DNA of 33,860 nucleotides from Candidatus Kaiserbacteria bacterium (GCA_013204405.1 JABMNX010000033.1:1-33860), one strand, 5' to 3'; shown: positions 8,862 through 16,701, counted from the first letter of the stretch. The notes: generated by a model from the sequence alone, not told the origin. Made by a program: numbers and translations.

Positions 8862-9083
8862 TTAAAAAAAACCACCGCACCCTACAAAATATACATTATC
8901 TTTTGCTGCTTCATCTGATACTGATACTTCTGAAGTACATTGTTTAGATGCCACTGTATTACTAGAAAGTCCTAATAGTGTATTAGGGGAATTTTTCACA
9001 AAAACAATAATGGCAACAGTAGTTATGACTACCGTAACGATAATCGCAGTTATAAGCTGTTTTGCTGAGTAACTAGTATTCAT
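8862..9083 (-). CDS. Small single-TM peptide with C-terminal FVGCGGFF tail
   Basis: 73 aa from the ATG at 9081-9083 (an in-frame ATG two codons upstream at 9087-9089 sits directly on the -10 element, so the inner start is preferred). Residues about 9-29 form one hydrophobic helix; then comes a polar Ser/Thr/Asn-rich linker with one cysteine (KQCTSE), and the protein ends in NVYFVGCGGFF. The second peptide in this window (16464-16682) has an unrelated TM and linker but the same end, N-I-H-L-FVGCGGF-LE, so the tail is the conserved functional part. The gene is downstream of, and on the same strand as, a family X gene (48 nt away) but has its own extended -10. The function is unknown: precursor peptide, surface anchor signal or signalling peptide are all possible. 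Confidence 0.8.
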   Translation of the reverse strand: MNTSYSAKQLITAIIVTVVITTVAIIVFVKNSPNTLLGLSSNTVASKQCTSEVSVSDEAAKDNVYFVGCGGFF

Positions 9084-9089
9084 AAACAT

Positions 9090-9098
9090 ATTGTAGCA
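9090..9098 (-). promoter_or_regulatory. Extended -10 of the FVGCGGFF peptide gene
   Basis: On the minus strand this reads TGCTACAAT, an extended -10 (TGn plus TACAAT). It ends 6 nt before the preferred ATG, so the mRNA would be leaderless or nearly so. The second peptide gene has TGCTATACT in the same place. No good -35 is evident, as expected for extended -10 promoters. Confidence 0.5.
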
Positions 9099-9131
9099 TA
9101 TAAAATATTAAAATAGTAAATTATCCACATA

Positions 9132-10718
9132 TTAACGTTTAAATCTGTCATTAAATAGCTCTGGTGTCATAATAAGGTTAACACGCAATCCTGAGTCATT
9201 AATGAACTTAGGCAACTCCTGCGGTGGTATTTTGTGAATAAGGTCATTGTTATAGCTCCGTAGATAGAATTTCTCTAAAGAAACATTCTCTCTTTTTTGT
9301 GTTAATAAAATGGGGGCTTCTACTATAGTTTCGTTCGAGAGAAAGAAAAGGGTGCTAATGTATGAGCGCGTTAAGAAAAGCGCAGTGAGGGGGATTTCTT
9401 GATGTCGGGATACGTTAATGGTAGCAAGTGTCATGTCATCAATATTTCCAATAATATATTCAATCCATGCGCCCTTGCTCTTCCAAAGGGTGTTAAATGA
9501 ATAAAGTCGAGATAATTTTTCTTTCCCTAGATTTTGTATTAACGCATGCTCTTCATATGTTTCTAACAATAACTGCACATCTTTCATAAATGCAGTAATT
9601 TTATATGATTGTAATATAGGGTGTGACAAACGTATCTTCTGTTCTAGATTTTTAAGTTTAGTAAACACAACATCTTCGTCAGAAACTATATCAAATATTG
9701 GATGAGTAATTATTTCATTTTGTATGTAATAAGATGAGAGCGTTAATCCTATATCGTGTCCAAAGTCCGGACACAAATAAGGGTTCAGGGGTTGATATTG
9801 GTATCCAATACCAGCTTCACGTAGTGTTTCGTAGTACGCACCTTCTATAGTTCTAAGGTCGTAGAACAAGAGGTCATTGACTGGAGTTATTCTTATAATA
9901 TCTGAATTACTTATACGAGACGTGCTCCACCAAAACATCATAACTGGCGGTGCAGTAAAATAACGACACGCCCCGTTACCTAACTGTACAGCAGGGAGAT
10001 CATCAATAGATTCTGTGGTTTTAGATATAGCTGGGCGGGCATATTCTCGTATCATTGCCTCTGTAAGAATATCTTTATTTCGGACTAAAATGTTTTTCGG
10101 AGTGTTTGTTCCATTTTCTTGACGTTCATATTCTATCTCTATATCGGTTACCTTGGTGGTACATACTTTACGTAATCCAAAGAGGCATCTAAACCGGTTT
10201 TTTTCTTCCAATCTCCGTCGCTCTACATTTTGCAGTGCAAGGTTAAGTTGTGATGCATAAAAATTTACATCCGTGTATCCATTCAAAAAAGCTGTTTGGT
10301 TTTTATCAAACGTATTAAGGATATGTATTATATTTTTTATATCACGTGTATATGCTGTAATAGTTTTACGTAAATTAATGTGATATGTAATGGCAGTTAC
10401 TAAAGATGGTGATGTGAGAAACGTAAGGCGAGACCCTTCTGTGCTAGAGATAGTGCTTAGAAAACGTATTGGGTACAGACCCTTTAAGGTATATTTTTGG
10501 GAATCAGTAGGTAGATAGTTGGCGGATAAATGAATACTACGCGTTAAGTTTTCAACAGCATACTTTAGTGCAACTGGGTCAGTTCCTTCAAACGCAAATA
10601 GTGGAGTATCTCTATGGGACTCATAATATCCTTGTAGAGCCGCGCGAGATGGAGTATGTAACCCAAAGAGTATGAGTGTAGTGAGTAAAATGATAAGCGA
10701 TGTAGCTGTAGGTCGCAT
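9132..10718 (-). CDS. Exported 'family X' protein (unrecognised), copy 1
   Basis: 528 aa with a typical signal peptide (residues 1-26, ending SRA). The mature part begins with PLFAFEGTDP (39-48) and contains VNFYASQL (151-158), a charged helix 165-176, C178/C186, then a strongly conserved block: GNGACRYF (248-254), MFWWSTSRIS (261-270), VNDLLF (280-285), YYETL, and QPLNPYLCPDFGHD (309-322). It ends with FLTRSYISTLFFLSNE and a Y/F-rich tail. The 526-aa protein at 20313 is alike throughout, and the 441-aa protein at 15090 shares the start, the YxYQP block and the end. I do not recognise the family. The CPDFGHD motif and the two-Cys block could bind metal or be catalytic, but this is a guess. 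Downstream on the same strand is the FVGCGGFF peptide. Confidence 0.78.
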   Translation of the reverse strand: MRPTATSLIILLTTLILFGLHTPSRAALQGYYESHRDTPLFAFEGTDPVALKYAVENLTRSIHLSANYLPTDSQKYTLKGLYPIRFLSTISSTEGSRLTFLTSPSLVTAITYHINLRKTITAYTRDIKNIIHILNTFDKNQTAFLNGYTDVNFYASQLNLALQNVERRRLEEKNRFRCLFGLRKVCTTKVTDIEIEYERQENGTNTPKNILVRNKDILTEAMIREYARPAISKTTESIDDLPAVQLGNGACRYFTAPPVMMFWWSTSRISNSDIIRITPVNDLLFYDLRTIEGAYYETLREAGIGYQYQPLNPYLCPDFGHDIGLTLSSYYIQNEIITHPIFDIVSDEDVVFTKLKNLEQKIRLSHPILQSYKITAFMKDVQLLLETYEEHALIQNLGKEKLSRLYSFNTLWKSKGAWIEYIIGNIDDMTLATINVSRHQEIPLTALFLTRSYISTLFFLSNETIVEAPILLTQKRENVSLEKFYLRSYNNDLIHKIPPQELPKFINDSGLRVNLIMTPELFNDRFKR

Positions 10719-10727
10719 AATATACGC

Positions 10728-10748
10728 ATAGTATCACAGATTTGATAC
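10728..10748 (-). promoter_or_regulatory. Extended -10 overlapping a palindromic operator upstream of family X copy 1
   Basis: On the minus strand TGATACTAT (10736-10728) is an extended -10 that ends 9 nt before the ATG at 10718. It overlaps the inverted repeat GTATCA-N6-TGATAC (10731-10748), so a repressor bound there would block the promoter. The regulator is unknown. Confidence 0.45.
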
Positions 10749-10774
10749 ACACTCTGGGCATGTTTTTACCAAAA

Positions 10775-10801
10775 TTGACGGTTTAATTATTGTGGTATTA
10801 T
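10775..10801 (+). promoter_or_regulatory. Putative sigma70 promoter of the isolated 14-Cys gene
   Basis: TTGACG (10775-10780) and TATTAT (10796-10801) with a short 15-nt spacer; the -10 ends 9 nt before the ATG at 10811. The short spacer lowers confidence. Confidence 0.4.
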
Positions 10802-10810
10802 GCGTGTACC

Positions 10811-11962
10811 ATGAAGAATCTTAGGTTATATAGTAGAAAAATCCTGATAGGGATTTTACTATGTTGCTGTGTGATATTGTTTTTCAGTATCTTACTTTTT
10901 AGTGATAGAAATGACACTTCTGCTGATGAAGATATAGCTCATCAAGCCCAGTTTCTCTTAAAGCTCTCTGATGTTGATGCGGAGATATATTGGAGTGCGC
11001 GCATAGCAGAGGTTGGAGACAATGAAGCGTATAGGGAATTTGTAGATATTGAAACATACATGCCGGATGGTTCTGAACATAAACGAGCCCATATGTTTGG
11101 AGGAGCTCTCTATCAGCAAAGAGGAATCGATTCATTTACCGTATGTGATTCATCTTTTCATTACGGATGCTTTCATGAATTTATCGGCCGAGCTGTATTT
11201 GAGTACGGTAAAGACATACTCGAAGTAGCAAGTAGTAAATGTGTCGATGCTCTTGGTACAGAAGGAGTGTTGTGTCAGCATGGTGTTGGGCACAGCGCAT
11301 TGGCATATTATGGATATACACAAGAAGATCTTAAGCGTGCCCTAAACACATGCAGAAGTCTTGATGAAGATGGTGGTAATGATCCAATACGAGGATGTGA
11401 AGGTGGGGCATATATGGAGTTTAATATGCGGACTATGCTTGATGAAGAGGATGAAGTAAGACCATATGGTGACCAATTTTTACCATGCACGAATGTTTCG
11501 GAGAGCTATCACTTGGGATGTATATTTTGGCAAACACAGTGGTGGCAGGAAATATTTATGAGAGATAGTGCACACAAATACTCATCAAGTATATATACTC
11601 AAATGGGAGAAAATTGTAGAGAATTCACAAAAGATTCTTCGTTGCTACAAGCCTGCTTTGCAGGTATCGGTAACTTTGGTGCTGGTGGTGTTGATTATGT
11701 GATACCAAGCATTGTGAGTCTGTGTGATAGTGCTGCTGATAACCAAGAGCATAGTTTGTTTTGTCGACTGCGTGCGTTAAAGAAGACACCTGCGCAGAAG
11801 TTAGATACGCAAACACCGCTTGAAATATGTACTGGGCTTAGCGGGAATATTAAAAAATACTGCAGCGCTTTTACCCGTAACGAATCCGATACTCACTTCA
11901 CCACAGACGAGGGTGTTCGTGTTGATATGTCAGAACTTTTATACTTTAGGTCATTACGATAA
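10811..11962 (+). CDS. 14-Cys HGxGHG membrane-anchored exported protein (paralog 4 of 4)
   Basis: 383 aa from the ATG at 10811; a TTG seven codons upstream is in frame but lies upstream of the -10-like TATTAT, so ATG is preferred. Anchor at residues about 9-28 (with three membrane cysteines, CCC), then an ectodomain carrying all 14 family cysteines: TVCDSSFHYGCFHEFIG, CQHGVGHSALAYYGYT, GCEGGAYMEFN, CIFWQTQWWQ and CFAGIGN. Here the core reads HGVGHS and the WWR arginine is glutamine, so it is the most diverged of the four. It also has a C-terminal extension of about 20 residues. It is separated from the array at 5687-8842 by the minus-strand family X and peptide genes and is followed 17 nt later by the PaaK-like pair, linking the Cys-rich family to those enzymes. 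Confidence 0.8.
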   Translation: MKNLRLYSRKILIGILLCCCVILFFSILLFSDRNDTSADEDIAHQAQFLLKLSDVDAEIYWSARIAEVGDNEAYREFVDIETYMPDGSEHKRAHMFGGALYQQRGIDSFTVCDSSFHYGCFHEFIGRAVFEYGKDILEVASSKCVDALGTEGVLCQHGVGHSALAYYGYTQEDLKRALNTCRSLDEDGGNDPIRGCEGGAYMEFNMRTMLDEEDEVRPYGDQFLPCTNVSESYHLGCIFWQTQWWQEIFMRDSAHKYSSSIYTQMGENCREFTKDSSLLQACFAGIGNFGAGGVDYVIPSIVSLCDSAADNQEHSLFCRLRALKKTPAQKLDTQTPLEICTGLSGNIKKYCSAFTRNESDTHFTTDEGVRVDMSELLYFRSLR

Positions 11963-11979
11963 GATATATATTACTTTTT

Positions 11980-12804
11980 ATGCAAAAAATTATTAGATTA
12001 CAAAACCTTCTTACATTTGTTACAGAAAGCTCACATTCAAGTTTTTATAAGAAGCATTTTGGTACCTCAATGAATCATAAGGAAGTACGTACATATGAAG
12101 ATTTAGCACTTCTTCCAAGTATCTCTAAAAATGACTTGTTACAGACTCCACTTAGTGACCGATTATATATACCAACGGGGAGGGGATTGGTGAAAGTGGT
12201 TGATTCAGGGACACATTCTTTTCTTATAAAACGTGTATTGTCTGAGTTGCGGGAAGAACAGTTTGGCAATCTCGGAGAGCGTCCCACAGTCTTGTTTAGC
12301 AATGGGCACGAATCACTAGAAAAAAGCCTATGGTGTTATGAGCAAAATACTCTCCCGATGATTGGTGAGTCGACCAATATTCCTATTACTGAATATTTCG
12401 TTCATCGTTATGAGAGTGACTCATTTTTAGGAGATATAAAAACACTTGAGTCTATTTTTGAACAAAGTAAAGACGCCTTTCTTCCTGGAAGCCAATTTAC
12501 ATTATGCGAGGGTGGATTTGATCTTGTGCGGATAAAGAAACATGTTCCACTTGATTCTACTACCTTAATTCTTTCGTTTCCTGAAGTAGGAGCATGTGCT
12601 CACTCCTGTCCATATCATCTAAAAAATAATCGGTTAGTTTTTCATCCAGATAAGAATAGTATTATCGAACATGATACTAACCTTACGGTTACAAAATTAA
12701 TAGCAATGCCGACGCCAATAATTCGTTACATAACAGATGTACCTTCAAAAACAGAAGAGTATTCATGTGACTGTAAGGAAGAGGTAAGTTTTTCTCTTAC
12801 ATAA
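11980..12804 (+). CDS. 'Half' PaaK-like protein (adenylate-forming fold without ATP loop)
   Basis: 274 aa. The N-terminus has the PaaK/COG1541 signature of a leading helix (SSFYKKHF), then LPSISKNDLL and a RLYIP strand, and the C-terminus keeps PIIRYITDV, corresponding to the family's LIRYRTGD. The Ser/Thr/Gly ATP loop is lost (SGTHSFL instead of TSGTSGK), the GD of RYxTGD is lost, and the C-terminal lid domain is absent. It is therefore probably a catalytically inactive partner. Related half proteins occur at 16796 and 26408, each next to a full-length PaaK-like gene; here the partner starts 17 nt downstream. It likely forms a heteromer with the full enzyme; this is inference from repeated co-occurrence. 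Confidence 0.7.
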   Translation: MQKIIRLQNLLTFVTESSHSSFYKKHFGTSMNHKEVRTYEDLALLPSISKNDLLQTPLSDRLYIPTGRGLVKVVDSGTHSFLIKRVLSELREEQFGNLGERPTVLFSNGHESLEKSLWCYEQNTLPMIGESTNIPITEYFVHRYESDSFLGDIKTLESIFEQSKDAFLPGSQFTLCEGGFDLVRIKKHVPLDSTTLILSFPEVGACAHSCPYHLKNNRLVFHPDKNSIIEHDTNLTVTKLIAMPTPIIRYITDVPSKTEEYSCDCKEEVSFSLT

Positions 12805-12821
12805 TCTAGTAACCTAATTAT

Positions 12822-13574
12822 ATGACCGACAAAGAAAAATTAGACAGTTACGGACTTAAGCCTCTTGAGGACATGAAAAAGAGTGGTTGTTCTAAGGACT
12901 ACATGATAAGAGTCTCTTCTGGTACTTCTGGAAAGAAACCAGTTTTTATGATACAGAACAAGAGTCGTGATCTAGGGAAGGAGCCACTATTTTCAAATCA
13001 ATTTAAAGATGTCCGACGTATTGTTTTTTTTGGCGGTATGCTCAATGCACGGCTTTCATCCGCCGCACGATTCCTTTTTTATCTAGGTGAAGATGAGTAC
13101 ACAATACTTGCTGTCGATAACGTCGACATGAATAGTAGTCTTGAGGGTTTGTTTCGTGATTTTAAACCAGAGGGATTTATTGGGTTCCCTTCGTTTATTG
13201 CGAGAGCACTTTCTTTTGTTAACGATAAGCGTGTACTTGAACACGTGAAAGCGGTACGTTTTTCTGGTGAGATGATTAGTGATGCGCAAAAGGAATTATT
13301 TCACGATAAAATTCCTCAGGCTACATTAGAAAATATCTATGCCTCAGCAGAGGTGGGGTATATGTCAGGGGTATCGTGTAGTCATTTAAAGGAAAGTCAG
13401 TACCATCCGTACGAACGAGTAAACATAGAAATAATAAACCAAGATGAAGACGGGGTAGGTGATTTGGTGGTTTCGTATAATCTGAGTCCTTCCATTTATA
13501 TTAATCAATATGTAACAGGGGACACAGCACGTTTTTTGAAATCTCCTTGTGTGTGGAGACACCATAACATTTGA
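12822..13574 (+). CDS. PaaK-like adenylate-forming enzyme, N-terminal fragment (frameshifted)
   Basis: 250 codons before a premature TGA. Contains the ATP loop SSGTSGKKP (residues 33-41), FIGFPSFIA, the FSGE motif, NIYASAEVGY (the A5-like acidic motif) and a YVTGDTARF motif near the end, all in PaaK-family order. The N-terminal helical part is shorter than in the paralogs. The frame breaks right after SPCV within a (TG)4 repeat at 13548-13555. Adding one TG unit would give SPCVCGD and join the frame at 13549 (+1/-2 shift), restoring a protein of about 374 aa with the expected Cys-rich turn. It is therefore a recently broken, phase-variable or mis-sequenced gene. The family converts a carboxylate to an acyl-adenylate; the substrate is unknown. 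Confidence 0.75.
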   Translation: MTDKEKLDSYGLKPLEDMKKSGCSKDYMIRVSSGTSGKKPVFMIQNKSRDLGKEPLFSNQFKDVRRIVFFGGMLNARLSSAARFLFYLGEDEYTILAVDNVDMNSSLEGLFRDFKPEGFIGFPSFIARALSFVNDKRVLEHVKAVRFSGEMISDAQKELFHDKIPQATLENIYASAEVGYMSGVSCSHLKESQYHPYERVNIEIINQDEDGVGDLVVSYNLSPSIYINQYVTGDTARFLKSPCVWRHHNI

Positions 13575-13944
13575 ATTACTTGGACGGAGGGATTTTGATT
13601 TTATTAAATTTCTTGGCACTACACTGAGACAGGAGGAGTTTGAAAGGGTAGCAACTGAATTAGAGGAATATATTGTTGATTTTCGTGGAGAAGTTCGTGA
13701 GGTTAAAGAAGCAGATGAGCTTAAGGGAGAAATTACATTAAAAATAGTAGGGACTCCTAAGTTACAAAAAATGAAGAATCCAGAAGGGTTTATATCTAAT
13801 GAAATCTCTCAAAGACTTTTTGTGACGTCTAGTAAGACCATAGAAGATATGGTTTCAAAAGAAATTTATTTACCATTAAAAATTCAATTTGTAGATAATT
13901 TTGAGTACCAGAACAAACCAATTAAACTAAAACGAACACTTTAA
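13549..13944 (+). pseudogene. PaaK-like enzyme, C-terminal fragment after the TG-repeat frameshift
   Basis: Continues the previous entry in the +1 frame. It starts with CGDTITFELLGRRDFDFIKF, matching the family's Cys-Gly turn and the GR-D hinge that opens the C-terminal lid domain, and runs to the stop at 13942-13944. It has no start of its own with a recognisable ribosome site. Unless frameshifting occurs, it is not translated as part of the enzyme, and the adenylating protein would lack its lid. Confidence 0.7.
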
Positions 13945-13962
13945 ACACGCGTTTGTACAGTG

Positions 13963-13968
13963 TATAAT
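13963..13968 (+). promoter_or_regulatory. -10 element upstream of the SSS-like transporter
   Basis: TATAAT, 25 nt upstream of the ATG at 13994, in the short gap after the broken PaaK-like gene. The -35 region is weak (TTTAAA-like near 13940). Suggests a separate transcript for the transporter/family X pair. Confidence 0.4.
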
Positions 13969-13993
13969 AAACCGAATTCATCTAATATAAACC

Positions 13994-15087
13994 ATGTTTC
14001 TTATGAAGTTTCTCAAAAAATTATTTAGCCACGAAAAAGATGTAGACAACATTAGTGACTATTCCAACTGGAGAGTTGGGTTAAGTTGTGCTGCAAGTTG
14101 GAGTTGGGGGGGGTTAGCATAGCAGTCGGCATAGCCATTATGCACTCAAAAGGCGTATTGGCTTTTCTTGTGTGGACATTTGGAAATATATTAGCCCTTC
14201 CTTTGTTTGGATTAGTTTTAAGATATTTACCGGCGAGTAGAGGATGGTTAAAATTTACACCACTGTTCTTTATATTTCTTTATGTTGAGTATTTTGCAAT
14301 AACTTTAAACTTACAAGCTATTAAGAGCGCTCTAGGAGGCGGGATTGATATATCCAGCTTTGTATTTGTAAAAGGTGATTTGATTACCCCTATAGTAATT
14401 ATCACTGGATTAGCTATTGTATTTTTTATTAATAAGTACGGACTCAAAGGAAGTATGTTAACAGACATAGGACAATATGCAGTGCAGTTAGTGGGTGTTG
14501 TTACCCTTGCTGGTGCTGGATATCTTTTAGGGGAAAGAATGGACCTTTTATGGTTGACACCAGATGGAAGGGATTGGTTACTTTTTGGTTTCTTAGGGAT
14601 TATTACCGGAGCTCTAGGTACAGGGCATCAGTGGCAGAGATTTTCAGCGTTTGAAGGAAGAGATGTCCTTAGAATAGGGCTCTGGGGTGGCTTGTTCTTT
14701 GGTATATATATGTTTTTTGTATATCTATCTGGTTTATTTTTCACGCAAAATATAATTCTTGGTGTAATATTTCTCATAATAATCCTAAGTGTTGCAACAA
14801 GTACTATAGACAGCGCTGTTGCTGGATTACAATTCATCGCAAGAAAGTTTAAACTAGACCCAAGAGCAGGGTCTCTCGTTGCTATTATCGCTGTTATGGT
14901 TTGGCCGTTTTTATCAGAAAAAGGACTTACTAATTTGTGGGGGATTATGGTACAGGTTCGGTACCCTACTGTTTTAATCGCTGTTGGTTTAACGGCGATG
15001 TATCATATATTTAAACCAAATTCTAAAATAAGAACTCAGGCAACTGGGGTCCTTCAGAAATATTTAATTATGTTTAAAGGAGAGTAA
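13994..15087 (+). CDS. SSS-like multi-pass membrane transporter (frameshift in G8 tract)
   Basis: Two frames together make one protein of about 364 aa. The ATG at 13994 (or 14003) opens a charged N-terminus followed by ...VGLSCAASWSWGG and then stops. The frame beginning near 14086 continues with VSIAVGIA and about nine hydrophobic segments. The join is a run of eight G at 14106-14113: one extra G (or a -1 slip) fuses the frames. GTGHQWQRFSAFEG and VATSTIDSAVAG resemble conserved sodium:solute symporter motifs (helices 8-9 region). The protein is shorter than the usual 450-500 aa of SSS transporters, so identification as LeuT-fold/SSS-like is moderate. The next gene, a family X member, follows after 2 nt with a good AAGGAG site, so the two are cotranscribed. 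Confidence 0.6.
15076..15084 (+). promoter_or_regulatory. Strong Shine-Dalgarno for the cytosolic family X gene
   Basis: AAAGGAGAG ending 5 nt before the ATG at 15090. It stands out because most genes here have no recognisable ribosome site, and it confirms that start. Confidence 0.7.
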
Positions 15088-15089
15088 CA

Positions 15090-16415
15090 ATGAGTGATAT
15101 CGGTTTAATTAATTTTATAAGTACCGTAAAGAAAGACCCTCTTTTTGCTGCAGAGGGTCTTGATTTAGATAATGCCCGGAAAGCATTACTAGGATTAGGA
15201 AATTCAGTTGATGAACTTGAAGAAGCCTGGGGTGGGATAATTTCAAAACTATTTTTTATAAAACACCCTCCAAGAGAGTCTCTACATCCAATAGAGTTTT
15301 TAGAGAATTTTATTGAAAGTGAGTACGCTAGGCGAGTGTTTTTGAAAAGCGGAAGTAAAGAAGATGCTGATGCACTCCTAAATCAATGGAGAGAAACACA
15401 AAAATCTTATACAAAAAACCTTTTTTCTTATAAGAAGGCATTATTGGAAATACTAAAGATAGAAGAAATAGACCCTAATGCAAAGATTGATTACTTTAGT
15501 CTCGTTGGTTCTATTGGTGAGTTACTCAGCTGGGTTGATAGGTTATTAGAGAATGCTGAAGAGTTAGACTCGGAAATTAAGAAATTGGGGGGTATATTAA
15601 AAGGCGAAGAACAAATCTTCCGAAAGAGTAACGATAACAGGGATAAGTTAATTATTGAGAAGGCTGACCTACCAAAACTTCCTCAAATAGACTCCAATCT
15701 AGAGGAATTGGTCAGAGTGGCGACTATATATACTGAAAAGAAAAAAGCCTTTGGGCCTATTGTGTACTGGTTGGGCCATTTTAATGAAGGTAAAATAACT
15801 CCACATCGTTTTCTTGTCTACATAGGAACCAGTAAACACACCAACTGCAAGATGGTCACTATTCTACTTGCTGATGATATGTATTTTTTGAACCTTAAGC
15901 GTGATCACTTTATGGACTTATCAATATATGAGCCAGTAATGAAGAAGGGACTTAATTACTGGTACCAACCTGCTGCGGCAATTTATAATACATTAGATGC
16001 ATCTTACTGGGCCGATATTGTTACGATTGCAGACATTAAAGACAGAAAATTTATAAATGAAGAACAGGTGCTACAACAACGGTCGAGTTTGTTAGATTTG
16101 CTAATTGGTGCCGGAGTTTCTGCTGGGGTCACATTTACTAAACTTATTAAGATAGTTTCGCATCATAAAGAATCGGCAAAGCTTAGTTACTTGTATGCAG
16201 CGCGAGCATATCCAACGCTCTACTTTCTTTCATTCAACCAGAGTGTCTGGAGGATTGAGGAAAGTCCTTATTTATTTGGAACGCGTTTTGCAAAAGAATC
16301 ACATTATGAGAGTTATACTGACCTTAAAGACAAGGTTCCATTTGATGTTCTTAGAGACATTGTGGAAACTTCAGTTATGCGTACTGAATATTTTAAGAAA
16401 AAACTTGGAGTCTAA
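15090..16415 (+). CDS. 'Family X' protein without signal peptide (unrecognised), copy 2
   Basis: 441 aa, no signal peptide or TM. It is a remote homolog of the two exported family X proteins. DPLFAAEGLDLDNARKAL aligns with their PLFAFEGxDP start, SLHPIEFLENF with PIEFLETL, YEPVMKKGLNYWYQP with YYETLxxxGxxYQxQP, and AARAYPTLYFLSFNQSVW with the FLTRSYxxTLFFLSNE block near the C-terminus. The double-Cys central block and the CPDFGHD motif are missing, so those probably belong to the extracellular role. It is coupled to the SSS-like transporter upstream and converges on the second FVGCGGF peptide gene, 48 nt away. The function is unknown. Confidence 0.7.
   Translation: MSDIGLINFISTVKKDPLFAAEGLDLDNARKALLGLGNSVDELEEAWGGIISKLFFIKHPPRESLHPIEFLENFIESEYARRVFLKSGSKEDADALLNQWRETQKSYTKNLFSYKKALLEILKIEEIDPNAKIDYFSLVGSIGELLSWVDRLLENAEELDSEIKKLGGILKGEEQIFRKSNDNRDKLIIEKADLPKLPQIDSNLEELVRVATIYTEKKKAFGPIVYWLGHFNEGKITPHRFLVYIGTSKHTNCKMVTILLADDMYFLNLKRDHFMDLSIYEPVMKKGLNYWYQPAAAIYNTLDASYWADIVTIADIKDRKFINEEQVLQQRSSLLDLLIGAGVSAGVTFTKLIKIVSHHKESAKLSYLYAARAYPTLYFLSFNQSVWRIEESPYLFGTRFAKESHYESYTDLKDKVPFDVLRDIVETSVMRTEYFKKKLGV
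15133..15161. other. Intragenic 9-bp hairpin near the start of family X copy 2
   Basis: AAGACCCTC and GAGGGTCTT form a perfect inverted repeat with an 11-nt loop, about 40 nt inside the coding region. There is no T-run directly after it on either strand, so a terminator is not claimed; it could tune translation or be chance. Confidence 0.4.
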
Positions 16416-16463
16416 ATAATTTGTTTAATTCCTAGTCTAGAGGGTTTAGATTTTATGGTCTTT

Positions 16464-16682
16464 TTATTCTAAGAAACCACCACATCCAACAAAAAGGTGG
16501 ATATTTGGGTTTTTCCTAGGTTGATTTTTGTCCAGACTAGAATTACCACTGCTTTTTTTCTTGGTAACAATGGTTTTTACGAGTGTAGTTACTTGAATTG
16601 TTAGTTTGTATAAAAAGAGGAGTAGGGTAGCAATCCAAACAGCACCCATTGAGGCAATTGTTATATTTCGTGATTTCCTCAT
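16464..16682 (-). CDS. Small single-TM peptide with C-terminal FVGCGGFLE tail
   Basis: 72 aa from the ATG at 16680-16682, chosen because the extended -10 TGCTATACT lies just upstream and would be inside the gene with the longer start at 16718. Residues about 8-26 form a hydrophobic helix, residues 36-62 a Lys/Ser/Asn/Pro-rich linker, and the end is NIHLFVGCGGFLE. Its TM and linker do not resemble those of the peptide at 8862-9083, but the tail NxxxFVGCGGF is almost the same, and both are 72-73 aa. It is convergent with family X copy 2 and divergent from the half-PaaK gene at 16796. The single Cys is in the tail. The function is unknown. Confidence 0.8.
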   Translation of the reverse strand: MRKSRNITIASMGAVWIATLLLFLYKLTIQVTTLVKTIVTKKKSSGNSSLDKNQPRKNPNIHLFVGCGGFLE

Positions 16683-16692
16683 AATTATAGAT

Positions 16693-16701
16693 AGTATAGC
16701 A
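16693..16701 (-). promoter_or_regulatory. Extended -10 of the second FVGCGGF peptide gene
   Basis: Minus strand TGCTATACT, ending 10 nt before the ATG; the same TGCTA core is found before the first peptide gene. A TATAAT directly abutting the ATG is too close to serve as its -10. Confidence 0.5.

Noticed and set aside
8862-8895. Reading FVGC in the peptide tail as a lipoprotein lipobox
   Set aside because: A lipobox follows a signal-peptide helix directly; here about 40 polar residues separate the helix from the Cys, and only 2-4 residues follow it.
15133-15161. Hairpin as a terminator or attenuator
   Set aside because: There is no T-run adjacent on either strand, and it lies just inside a gene with a strong ribosome site.
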